A stretch of DNA of 64,000 nt from SABI01 sp963676605. GTDB taxonomy: Bacteria > Spirochaetota > Spirochaetia > Sphaerochaetales > Sphaerochaetaceae. This document shows positions 1 to 7,626 of the stretch, one piece after another. The stretch spans positions 62,001-126,000 of the forward strand of contig CAXXSP010000047.1 in assembly GCA_963676605.2 (NCBI GenBank), in the 5' to 3' direction. Numbering within the stretch: position 1 is the first letter of the stretch; every line of letters starts with the position of its first letter. The notes beneath the pieces were generated by a model. That model was not told the origin of the DNA. It saw nothing but the letters and a program-made list of their open reading frames with translations, and made no database searches. Position numbers and translations under genes: made by a program.

Positions 1-951
1 GAGGATTGGCTGTTTAAGAACTTCCCTGAAGATGAGCACCTCCTCTTTCTCTGGAGAAATCATCCCTGTATCGTCATAGGACGATTCCAGAACCCCTGGA
101 TGGAATGCGATCTCGAGAAAATGAAGAATAACGATATCTTTCTCTCACGCCGTCAGAGCGGCGGCGGTGCAGTCTACCATGACCTTGGTAATACCAACTT
201 CACCTTCATGTCTCCGGCTTCACACTATTCTGACCGGAGAAATTTCTCCATCATCCTGGGAGCTCTCGAGAAACTGGGTATAACGGGAGAGGTTTCGGGA
301 AGAAACGACCTCCTGGTTGACGGGAAGAAATTCTCCGGAAGCGCATTCAAGAAGAACAAGCAGAAGGCCTTTCATCACGGCACTCTCCTGATCAACGCTG
401 ACCTTTCGGGTGTGAGCAGCTACCTCACTCCTGACAAGGACAAGCTGATCTCGAAAGGGATCCGATCAGTAGCTTCCCGTGTCACGAACCTGCACGATAT
501 TGTACCGGGAGTAACTCATGAGAGTATCACAGAAGCGATCATCGAGGAATTCTTCGAAACCTACGGAGAGCGGGTCGAGGTAGAGGACCTCTCCATAGAC
601 CGTCTCAGTCAGGAGAGGAGTCTCTATGAGACCTATAAGACCTACAGCTCCTGGCAGTGGCTGTACGGCTCCTCACCGAAATTCACTCACCCGATCTCTC
701 AGAGATTCGACTGGGGCGGTATCGCCTTCGATCTGAAGATCGAGAGCGGAGTGATCCATGACCTTGAGATAGCAAGCGATGCCCTGAGCGTCGAGTTCAT
801 AGAATACCTCCAGAAAGTCCTTCCGGGAACGACCTACACTCAGGACGCGGTCTACCACGCCGTGGTGGATAACATTGCATCTCTGCTCTCGGAGGATTAT
901 CACGGCATGGCGAAGGATGTTGCCGGTCTGCTTCAGAAGGAGGCGAAATGA
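1..951 (+). CDS. lplA: Lipoate--protein ligase, 5' end cut by window
   Basis: The reading frame is open from base 1, so the start codon lies outside the window; 316 residues are present and probably only a short N-terminal piece is missing. The protein activates lipoate with ATP and attaches it to lysines of E2/GcvH proteins. Visible family signatures are RRQSGGGAVYHD, the lipoyl-AMP binding core, then DLLVDGKKFSGSAFK with the catalytic-lysine region, and a C-terminal accessory domain from about residue 230. It overlaps the next gene by ATGA, so the two are translationally coupled. The E1 alpha/beta pair at 58.9-60.8 kb belongs to a lipoate-dependent complex type, which is a plausible use for it. 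Confidence 0.93.
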   Translation, partial: EDWLFKNFPEDEHLLFLWRNHPCIVIGRFQNPWMECDLEKMKNNDIFLSRRQSGGGAVYHDLGNTNFTFMSPASHYSDRRNFSIILGALEKLGITGEVSGRNDLLVDGKKFSGSAFKKNKQKAFHHGTLLINADLSGVSSYLTPDKDKLISKGIRSVASRVTNLHDIVPGVTHESITEAIIEEFFETYGERVEVEDLSIDRLSQERSLYETYKTYSSWQWLYGSSPKFTHPISQRFDWGGIAFDLKIESGVIHDLEIASDALSVEFIEYLQKVLPGTTYTQDAVYHAVVDNIASLLSEDYHGMAKDVAGLLQKEAK

Positions 952-2516
952 GGAGAGTCCTTTCCCTTCTTGGTCTCACTCTTCTGGTTCTGCCTCTTTT
1001 TGCCGGGGGAGTGAAAGAGCCCGTCCTGCCCCAGATAATCACCGATCCCGACACCACGTTCAGCATAGTCTACCCTGAAAGCAAGGACGATCTCCTCCTC
1101 GACCCCTTCAGCGCGACAGACGAAATCTCCCTCATGGTTCTTGAGGGACTCTATGAAGGACTGTTCCGCTTCGATGAAGAAACAGGGAATCCAGTGCCGG
1201 CCTATGTGGAAGCCATGAATATAGGCGAGGACGGACTCACCTACTCCTTCACTCTTGAGAAAGGGGTTGTCTTCAGTAATGGAGACCCTATCACAGCTCA
1301 GACGTTTGTCGACTCATGGACTCACCTGCTTGAGGAGAGTGGAATAGGATCACAGAAGAGTTCACTGGTATCACTGTTCGATGTGGTGAAGGGAGCTCGA
1401 ACCTACCGACTGAACGGCACGGGGAAGGGTGCGCTGGGCTTCACCGCAACCTCGGACACAGACCTTATTATCACCCTCGACTCGCCTGCGCCCTATCTGC
1501 CTTCTCTCCTTGCGACAATTCCATTCTCTGCCGTACATCCATCTGCCTATACTCCGCAGGGAGAGAGAGGGATTGTCTCATCAGGAGCATTTACGCTCCT
1601 TTCGAATACTCCTGAACAGACAATTCTGAAGAGGAACAGAGAATACCATGACGCAGATGAGGTCATGAGCGAATTCATCTCTTTCATGCGCCTGAATGAA
1701 GAGGAATCCATTGAGGCCTATACGGCGGAGGATGCTCAGTGGTTCAACGCATACATCCCTGTCGGCACGCTCCGTTCGATGAAGGACCTGCATATCGACC
1801 CTATCTACTCCACCGGTTTCTATTACTTCAGCGGCAGCAGCGGCCCGTACGCACACTCGCTTGTGAGGAAGGCGCTCTCACTGATCACTCCATGGGATAC
1901 GATCAGAGAGACAGGAGGACAGGTATTCCCCAGCTCCTCCCTCATTCCGTTCTCACGGCATGGAGGATCGGAGGAATCCGGGAGCATTGAGGAAGCGATT
2001 TCTCTGATCAAGGAAGCGGGCTACGCCCCCGAGGAACTCCCCCCCTTCACTATTGCGATTCACAGAGGCTCAAACCTTGCAGAGAGTGCTGAACTCATTG
2101 CACGAACCTACAGCGAAGCACTGGGGATCACCGTCATCATCGATACTGTTCCACTCTCCCTGTATACCCGATATCCTGCTGCAAATCCGTACGACCTCTC
2201 CTATATCACCTGGGTCGCAGACTTCCATGACCCGATGGCCTTTCTCACCCTCTTCTACGGGAAGAGCTCCTACAATATTGCAAACTACAGGAACGATGAG
2301 TATGACGCTCTTATAGAAGGCGCATTATTTACGGGAGGAGAAAGCGAGAGAGATTTCTATCTCGATGCCGCACACCGGTTCCTGCTTGCAGACTCGGTAG
2401 CGTTCCCGCTATACACCGGCTTCTCACTGAATGTCGTAGACAGCGAGAAGGTGATCGGATGGTATGAAAACGATCTCAATATCCATCCGCTCCGATCACT
2501 CGGCCTCAGTGACTGA
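948..2516 (+). CDS. Peptide/oligopeptide ABC transporter substrate-binding protein (SBP family 5)
   Basis: 522 residues with an N-terminal signal peptide (hydrophobic stretch about residues 4-20, ending FAGG) and no lipobox cysteine, so it is probably released or anchored by an uncleaved segment. The family-5 binding-protein fold is recognisable from the early block EGLYEGLFRFDE, then GLTYSFTLEKGVVFSNGDPI and the late block on DFHDPMAFLTLFYG. It would capture peptides outside the cytoplasmic membrane for an Opp/Dpp permease. No permease genes adjoin it, so it must use one encoded elsewhere, possibly the Dpp set at 35-39 kb. Its 3' end overlaps convergent malQ by 21 bp. Confidence 0.85.
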   Translation: MRRVLSLLGLTLLVLPLFAGGVKEPVLPQIITDPDTTFSIVYPESKDDLLLDPFSATDEISLMVLEGLYEGLFRFDEETGNPVPAYVEAMNIGEDGLTYSFTLEKGVVFSNGDPITAQTFVDSWTHLLEESGIGSQKSSLVSLFDVVKGARTYRLNGTGKGALGFTATSDTDLIITLDSPAPYLPSLLATIPFSAVHPSAYTPQGERGIVSSGAFTLLSNTPEQTILKRNREYHDADEVMSEFISFMRLNEEESIEAYTAEDAQWFNAYIPVGTLRSMKDLHIDPIYSTGFYYFSGSSGPYAHSLVRKALSLITPWDTIRETGGQVFPSSSLIPFSRHGGSEESGSIEEAISLIKEAGYAPEELPPFTIAIHRGSNLAESAELIARTYSEALGITVIIDTVPLSLYTRYPAANPYDLSYITWVADFHDPMAFLTLFYGKSSYNIANYRNDEYDALIEGALFTGGESERDFYLDAAHRFLLADSVAFPLYTGFSLNVVDSEKVIGWYENDLNIHPLRSLGLSD

Positions 2517-4052
2517 GCTGAGGGCTTTCAGTTCATCAATCCCGGCTGTCCGTCCGAAGGGTTCAGTCATATTGACGAGCTTCTCTTTCACATCCCGCCC
2601 CAGCTCCTGAGGGAGAACACGGTACATCCAGTTGGGATCTCCCACCGTTCCCGGTGCATTCATTCGTGTTTCTGCCCCCTTATCGAGAACATCCTGGAAT
2701 GGGATGATGGCATACCTGGCGGAAGAGGCCATGACGGATCTGACCGCATACCAGACAACTGATGAATCATCGCAGCTCAGATAGCGTCTCACGAGGTTTT
2801 TGTCCCCTTCATTCAGAGCATCATACCATCCGCGGGTCGTGTTGTTGTCATGGGTGCCTGTGTAAGCTGCACACTGTACAGGATAGGTATGAGGAAGATA
2901 GAAATGCTCGGCATCGAAACTCCCTTCCGATGTATAGCTGAAGGCAAACTGCAGGATCTTCATGCCGGGAAAGCCGTGGTCTATTCTCAGCTGATCCACC
3001 TCCTCGGTGATAACACCGAGATCCTCGGCGATGAACGGAAGATGCCCGATCTTCTTTGCGAGAAAAGAGAAGAAATCATCACCGGGAGCCTTTACCCAGG
3101 AACCGTTCTCGGCAGTCGTCTCTGAAGCATCAACTTCCCAGGCGGCTTCAAATCCCCTGAAATGATCCACTCTGACCATATCAGTCATTCTCAGCTGATG
3201 ATGTATCCTCTCAAGCCACCAGGAGTACTCATCCTTTTTCAGGGCATCCCAGTCATAGACAGGATTGCCCCAGAGCTGCCCGGTAGAGCTGAACGCATCG
3301 GGAGGAACCCCTGCTACCTTCTTCCGTTTTCCATTGGAATCGAGTTTGAGAAACTCTCTGTGGCACCAGACATCCGCGCTCTCATGCGCAACGAAGATAG
3401 GGATATCACCTACGATAGCGACCCCTTTTTCGTGAGCATAGGAGTGGATATCCTCCCATTGGGAGTGGAAGAAATACTGAAGGACCTGGATAATCTCTAT
3501 CTCTTTTCCAAGCTTCTCTTTCCATTTTTCAATTTCAGAGGCCTCTCTTCGGGCGAGACCTGCAGGCCACGTCTCATGCCACTGGAAATCGCCGAAGTGA
3601 TCACCGGCTGCCTTGAACAGGGCATAATCGGTGATCCAATACGATTCCTTTTCTAGAAAGGCTGTGTACTCCTGTGTATCAGAGGAGGAGAGAAAACGTT
3701 CTGCCGCGCGTCTCAGCAGCGGACTTTTATACGATCTCACCTTGTCAAACTCTACGTGAGACAGGGAGAACTCAGGGAGGGATAAAAGGTCTTCCTCAGT
3801 GAGGAGACCGCTGTCCACCAGCTTCTCAAGCGAGATAAGAAGCTCCTCCCCTGCGAATGCAGACGAGGCGGCATAGGGAGAATTCCCGAAGCCCACAGGC
3901 GAGAGCGGCAGTATCTGCCAGAGACCGATCCCGGCTTCTCCCAGGATGTCTATAAACCGTTCACATTCGTATCCGAATTCCCCGATACCCGATCTTCCGG
4001 GAAAACTGGTAGGGTGCAGAAGGACCCCACTGAAGCGCAAATTCTTTTCCAT
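2496..4052 (-). CDS. malQ: 4-alpha-glucanotransferase
   Basis: 518 residues, GH77 family: disproportionates maltodextrins by moving alpha-1,4-glucan segments, a cytoplasmic step of maltose/glycogen use. The N-terminus reads RFSGVLLHPTSFPGRSGIGE, followed by WQILPLSPVGFGNSPYAAS, both classic MalQ blocks; VRVDHFRGFEAAW carries the catalytic Asp, FIAEDLGVIT the acid/base Glu and GTHDNNTTRGW the third acidic residue. The frame stays open upstream to 4238, but homology begins at the ATG ending at 4052; the upstream part overlaps the carD promoter and is rejected. Convergent 21 bp overlap with the binding-protein gene. Confidence 0.95.
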   Translation of the reverse strand: MEKNLRFSGVLLHPTSFPGRSGIGEFGYECERFIDILGEAGIGLWQILPLSPVGFGNSPYAASSAFAGEELLISLEKLVDSGLLTEEDLLSLPEFSLSHVEFDKVRSYKSPLLRRAAERFLSSSDTQEYTAFLEKESYWITDYALFKAAGDHFGDFQWHETWPAGLARREASEIEKWKEKLGKEIEIIQVLQYFFHSQWEDIHSYAHEKGVAIVGDIPIFVAHESADVWCHREFLKLDSNGKRKKVAGVPPDAFSSTGQLWGNPVYDWDALKKDEYSWWLERIHHQLRMTDMVRVDHFRGFEAAWEVDASETTAENGSWVKAPGDDFFSFLAKKIGHLPFIAEDLGVITEEVDQLRIDHGFPGMKILQFAFSYTSEGSFDAEHFYLPHTYPVQCAAYTGTHDNNTTRGWYDALNEGDKNLVRRYLSCDDSSVVWYAVRSVMASSARYAIIPFQDVLDKGAETRMNAPGTVGDPNWMYRVLPQELGRDVKEKLVNMTEPFGRTAGIDELKALSSVTEAE

Positions 4053-4090
4053 ACGGGCAATATAGACGAAAGAAGAGGTTTTGACCATAC

Positions 4091-4119
4091 TTGTTGTTTG
4101 CCTCTTTTTCGGGTATAAT
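4091..4119 (+). promoter_or_regulatory. Sigma70 promoter of carD, leaderless geometry
   Basis: TTGTTG at 4091-4096, a 17-bp spacer, then a perfect TATAAT at 4114-4119. The carD ATG begins at 4126, only 6 nt after the -10 box, and no Shine-Dalgarno sequence fits between them. The transcript should start at or within a base or two of the start codon. Confidence 0.75.
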
Positions 4120-4125
4120 GCTACC

Positions 4126-4653
4126 ATGAGTGAAACAGGAATCGAGCCACAGTTCAAGGTGGGTGACCACATCGTATATCCGCTCCAGGGAGTCGGAGTC
4201 ATAAGAAAAGTCGAAGAAAAAACATTAAGCGGAAACACCCTCCTCTATTATGTTATCTTCCTTGACATCTCTGACATGACGGTCATGATTCCCGTCGCCA
4301 AAGCTGAAGAACTCGGTATCCGCCCTATCGTTGTCCCCTCGGAAGCAATGGAAGCCCTGAACTCGATCAGCAAGAAAGCCGAGCAGGTTCCGGTAGACTG
4401 GAAAGCCCGCTATCAGATGAACGTTGACCTCCTCACTGAAGGATCGATCGGATCGATCGCCCGGGTCGTCCAGATTCTGTACCATCGCTCCAAGATCAAG
4501 GAACTTCCTGTCCAGGAGAGAAAGCTCTATGATAACGCCCTGAGAATTCTCATTGACGAGTCATCGCTCTCACTCGACCGCCCGAAAGAGGAACTCGAAG
4601 GTCTGATCTTCAGTAAGCTCGAAGATGCAGGCAGCTCCAAAAAGGACTCCTGA
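4126..4653 (+). CDS. carD: CarD/CdnL-family RNA polymerase-interacting regulator
   Basis: 175 residues. The N-terminal CarD_CdnL_TRCF domain is visible in FKVGDHIVYPLQGVGVIRKV and the following beta-rich segment to about residue 65; the rest is the helical DNA-contacting domain of the family. CarD proteins bind the RNA polymerase beta subunit and stabilise open complexes at promoters such as those of rRNA. The start was set at 4126 because family homology begins there; an upstream TTG at 4081 lies in the promoter. It is followed immediately by ispD (TGA GTG), suggesting co-transcription with isoprenoid genes. Confidence 0.93.
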   Translation: MSETGIEPQFKVGDHIVYPLQGVGVIRKVEEKTLSGNTLLYYVIFLDISDMTVMIPVAKAEELGIRPIVVPSEAMEALNSISKKAEQVPVDWKARYQMNVDLLTEGSIGSIARVVQILYHRSKIKELPVQERKLYDNALRILIDESSLSLDRPKEELEGLIFSKLEDAGSSKKDS

Positions 4654-5367
4654 GTGCAATTCCCCTCCTTCTCTCTCATTGTAACGGCAGCCGGTTCAAG
4701 CGAACGTTTCAGAAACTCTTCTGAAACCCTTGTGGGAAAGAAGGAGTTCGAACTCCTCGATAACAGGAGTATTCTCTTTCATTCCATCCTTCCCTTCACG
4801 CAGATCCCTACGTTGAGACGTATTATCGTCACCTACCCCGAAGGATTGAAGGATGAGTGTGAGCTCGCTCTCGATAACCTGATATATGCACTGCCTATCC
4901 CTGTTGATCTTGTCCCCGGAGGGACTGACAGACAGTCATCCGTACGCAATGCTCTGGAATTACTCTCACAGCAGGAGTCAGAAAACTCTCTCGTTGCAAT
5001 CCATGACGGAGCCCGTCCGCTGGTTTCCATCGATGTCATCATCAGAACACTGGCAACCGCCTCCGTGGTTGGAGGAGCGGTTCCAGGAATCACCATTCAT
5101 GATGCAGTCAAACGTGTCGATGAGGGAGGATTCATAACCGAAGGAATCGAAAGAAAGGGACTCACGACCGTCCAAACTCCCCAGATATTCCGCTTTCCCG
5201 ATATCCTCACCTGCCATAGAGAGGCAACCGGTTCATCAAAGATCTACGTCGATGACAGTGAGATTTTCAGGGATCACGGGAATCAGGTAGCGATCTGTGA
5301 GGGAGATGAGAATAATATCAAGATCACCACACGCGCAGATTTCGAGCTTGCGAGGAAGATGGTATGA
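4654..5367 (+). CDS. ispD: 2-C-methyl-D-erythritol 4-phosphate cytidylyltransferase
   Basis: 237 residues, GTG start directly after the carD stop. IspD transfers CMP from CTP to MEP in the non-mevalonate isoprenoid pathway. Seen in the sequence: the N-terminal nucleotide-binding loop VTAAGSSERF (a Gly-to-Ser variant of the usual AAGxGxR), GGTDRQSSVRNAL, and the diagnostic IHDGARPLVS block, then VDDSEIF near the C-terminus. It overlaps ispF by ATGA, a coupling typical of consecutive MEP-pathway steps. Confidence 0.95.
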   Translation: MQFPSFSLIVTAAGSSERFRNSSETLVGKKEFELLDNRSILFHSILPFTQIPTLRRIIVTYPEGLKDECELALDNLIYALPIPVDLVPGGTDRQSSVRNALELLSQQESENSLVAIHDGARPLVSIDVIIRTLATASVVGGAVPGITIHDAVKRVDEGGFITEGIERKGLTTVQTPQIFRFPDILTCHREATGSSKIYVDDSEIFRDHGNQVAICEGDENNIKITTRADFELARKMV

Positions 5368-5870
5368 GAATCGGAAGCGGTTGGGATATCCACAGGCTCA
5401 TCCCTGAGAGACCGCTTGTCATCGCCGGGGTGAAGATCCCCTGTGAGAAGGGCGCTGAGGCACATTCAGACGGAGATGTCGCTATCCACGCACTCATCGA
5501 TGCCATTCTCGGTGCTGCAGCCCTAGGTGATATCGGAACACATTTCCCTCCCAGCGATGAAGCCTACCGGAACATGGACAGCACTCTCCTCCTTGAGAAA
5601 ACTCTTCAGCTTATACCTGACTACCGCATCATCAATGTCGACATCACCGTCATACTTCAGAATGTCCGTCTTGCTCCTTATATAACTGAGATGAGGCAGC
5701 GACTTGCATCGCTCCTCTCTCTTCCCCTTTCCTCTGTTTCTGTCAAGGCAAAGAGCGCAGAACATCTTCTCGGAGAGCTCGGGGCAGGAGATGCCGTCGA
5801 AGCTATGGCAGCTGTCCTTCTTGAGGAACATCAGGGAGTCCTTGAAACAGCTGGAGATATCTGGGTCTGA
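5364..5870 (+). CDS. ispF: 2-C-methyl-D-erythritol 2,4-cyclodiphosphate synthase
   Basis: 168 residues, the usual family length. IspF cyclises CDP-ME 2-phosphate with release of CMP. Metal ligands are visible in GSGWDIHRL (Asp8, His10) and AHSDGDVAIHALIDAILGAA (His42); LGDIGTHFPPSD and the C-terminal KAKSAEHLLGELG/AVEAMAAVLL are standard blocks. Start overlaps ispD by 4 bp. IspE, the intervening step, is not in the window. Confidence 0.96.
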   Translation: MRIGSGWDIHRLIPERPLVIAGVKIPCEKGAEAHSDGDVAIHALIDAILGAAALGDIGTHFPPSDEAYRNMDSTLLLEKTLQLIPDYRIINVDITVILQNVRLAPYITEMRQRLASLLSLPLSSVSVKAKSAEHLLGELGAGDAVEAMAAVLLEEHQGVLETAGDIWV

Positions 5871-5880
5871 CCCAGCCAGT

Positions 5881-5923
5881 CAGGATCATCCGCTCACCAC
5901 TGATAGCAATAGTCATGATCCTG
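5881..5923. repeat. Inverted repeat downstream of ispF
   Basis: CAGGATCAT at 5881-5889 and ATGATCCTG at 5915-5923 form a perfect 9-bp stem with a 25-nt loop. There is no T-run after it, so it may be a weak terminator, an mRNA-stabilising hairpin or chance. Confidence 0.3.
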
Positions 5924-5958
5924 TTGCATCATTCCTCCGAGCAGATAGCATATTTCCA

Positions 5959-5987
5959 TTGATAATTCCATCCTGATGAGGTATGTA
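5959..5987 (+). promoter_or_regulatory. Promoter of the first gntR gene, very short leader
   Basis: TTGATA at 5959-5964, 17-bp spacer, TATGTA at 5982-5987 (an alternative -10, TATAAA, lies at 5986-5991). The ATG is at 5997 with no Shine-Dalgarno sequence before it. The -35 lies inside ATTGATAAT, which matches half of the palindrome upstream of the transketolase gene. Confidence 0.5.
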
Positions 5988-5996
5988 TAAATAAGC

Positions 5997-6644
5997 ATGA
6001 ATAAACAGAATGTATACGATGACATTAAAAAACGAATAGCCTCTAAAGACATGGCTCCCGGACAGTGGGTTATCGAGAGGGATATCTGTGATACCTACGG
6101 CTTGAGTCGTACTCCTGTCAGAGAGATTCTCATGAAGCTCTCGGGAGAGGGTCTGCTCGTTTCAGAAACAGGGAAAGGATACAAGGTAAAGACACTGACC
6201 TTTGAAGAGCTGGTATCAATCTATCAGGCACGTTCAGCTGTGGAAGGGTATGCCACTCAACTCCTTTGCTACAACCTGACTCCTGCACGGAAAGCCATAT
6301 TCCAGAAGATCATGGAAGATCTGAAAAAGGTCGATATCGAATCTGATATGGAAGAAGCTCTCAAACTTGGAAGAAAGCTCCACCTTACAATAGTAGAGCA
6401 TACTGACAACTTCCTCATCAAGGAATTCGCTGAAAAGATCAACAACTACATGTTGCTGACAGCAAATCTTACGGAGAACTGGGTAAAGATCGAGCATAAC
6501 TCAAGAGACGGGCACATCAGGATAATCGAGGCTATTCTTGCCGAAGATGCAGACCTTGCAGCCCAGATGATGAGAGCTCACCTTCAGGAGACTATCCAGC
6601 TCACGCTCAGAAGCTACATATCAAAATCCACTGGACACATCTAG
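5997..6644 (+). CDS. GntR-family (FCD/FadR-type) transcriptional regulator
   Basis: 215 residues. An N-terminal GntR winged helix (about residues 5-70, recognition helix region YGLSRTPVREILMKL) is followed by an all-helical FCD ligand domain (about 75-205) with an HLTIVEHTDN metal/ligand block and a C-terminal RDGHIRIIEAIL His. FCD regulators usually respond to organic acids or sugar acids. It faces the convergent isomerase/transketolase operon and may control it; the shared ATTATCAAT half-site upstream of both supports this weakly. Paralogous in architecture to the regulator at 11.1-11.8 kb. Confidence 0.88.
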   Translation: MNKQNVYDDIKKRIASKDMAPGQWVIERDICDTYGLSRTPVREILMKLSGEGLLVSETGKGYKVKTLTFEELVSIYQARSAVEGYATQLLCYNLTPARKAIFQKIMEDLKKVDIESDMEEALKLGRKLHLTIVEHTDNFLIKEFAEKINNYMLLTANLTENWVKIEHNSRDGHIRIIEAILAEDADLAAQMMRAHLQETIQLTLRSYISKSTGHI

Positions 6645-6655
6645 AAAAGAGATGA

Positions 6656-6681
6656 GAGCTATCTCCCTGAAGAGATAGCTC
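6656..6681 (-). terminator. Hairpin between convergent gntR and isomerase genes
   Basis: GAGCTATCTC at 6656-6665 and GAGATAGCTC at 6672-6681 make a perfect 10-bp stem with a 6-nt loop. On the minus strand it is followed by TCATCTCTTTT, a weak T-rich tract, so it probably ends the isomerase transcript; on the plus strand no T-run follows. Confidence 0.55.
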
Positions 6682-6688
6682 AGACAGG

Positions 6689-7603
6689 TTATTTCACCAG
6701 GGACCAGGCCCTGTTAAGCACTCGTTTGGAGTTCGCTATAGTCAGGTAGGGGTCTTCATCACCCACGGGCTTCACCTCAAAGGAGAGAATCGGAGGATTC
6801 TCTTTGTTGAGATACCCGATATCTTTCAGTACCTGAAGATATTCCACCAGTTCGGGAATATGATTCTCCCCTCCGGGGAATCCGAAACGGGGATGCTGGT
6901 CCCCGTATCCCGGAAGCGACGGGTCTTTCATCACGCAGTTCCCCATATGAGCATGCACGATAAAATCCTTGATCGGCAGAATTGATTCCTTCGGAGATTC
7001 ATGCAGCAGCGGCATATGGCTCAGATCGACCATCAGGCCGAAGTTGTTGAACTCAGCCGTGATCTCCTCAGCATACCGCTTCGCAAGGGAAACAGGTCCA
7101 ACAAGACTCTTCTTGTCGATATCGTAGTCGAAGACTTCATGAACAACCTTGATATCACCTTTCTCTTTCGCGTAGGCACACAGTTCCTTCGTGGATGCTA
7201 TGAGAGCCTGATACGAATCTTCTTTCGTCTTCTCCTCATAGTGTCCGCTCAGGAAGGCGAATCCTTTCGCACCGATTTCAACGGCCTCATCGATACCTGC
7301 CTTCATGGCAGCTACCGCCCTCTGCCGCTCAGATTTATCGAGCGAGTTTATATTCATCTTCTGACTCAGAAGAATCGGCTGTCCTCCGAAGGCGGCATCC
7401 ATTCCGGAAACCTCGAGCATCGTCTTCACCTGTGCCCGCGTCTTATCATCCTGTATCCAGGTCAGTTCCACAGCATCGAAGTAATCATCAAGAGCGATAG
7501 CTCTCACTGTCTCTTCAATGGGACCAGACCCGCTCATGGCGGAGGGGAAAGCCATGAAATGGATTATCCCCACCCGCATGTATGCGTGTAATGATTCAAT
7601 CAT
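6689..7603 (-). CDS. Sugar phosphate isomerase/epimerase-like TIM barrel (AP endonuclease 2 family)
   Basis: 304 residues. The xylose-isomerase-like barrel is suggested by spaced metal-ligand motifs: VELTW near residue 47, VVHEVFDYD (Glu) near 155, LMVDLSHMPLLHES (Asp, His) near 190, IVHAHMGNC (His) near 218 and LSFEVKP (Glu) near 275. The family isomerises or epimerises sugars, keto-sugars or polyols; the substrate here cannot be read. A GAGG Shine-Dalgarno precedes the ATG. It lies 23 bp after the transketolase gene and is almost certainly in its operon, so the product probably feeds a ThDP-dependent C2-transfer step. Confidence 0.8.
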   Translation of the reverse strand: MIESLHAYMRVGIIHFMAFPSAMSGSGPIEETVRAIALDDYFDAVELTWIQDDKTRAQVKTMLEVSGMDAAFGGQPILLSQKMNINSLDKSERQRAVAAMKAGIDEAVEIGAKGFAFLSGHYEEKTKEDSYQALIASTKELCAYAKEKGDIKVVHEVFDYDIDKKSLVGPVSLAKRYAEEITAEFNNFGLMVDLSHMPLLHESPKESILPIKDFIVHAHMGNCVMKDPSLPGYGDQHPRFGFPGGENHIPELVEYLQVLKDIGYLNKENPPILSFEVKPVGDEDPYLTIANSKRVLNRAWSLVK

Positions 7604-7626
7604 AATTCATCCTCGTCCCAGATGCT

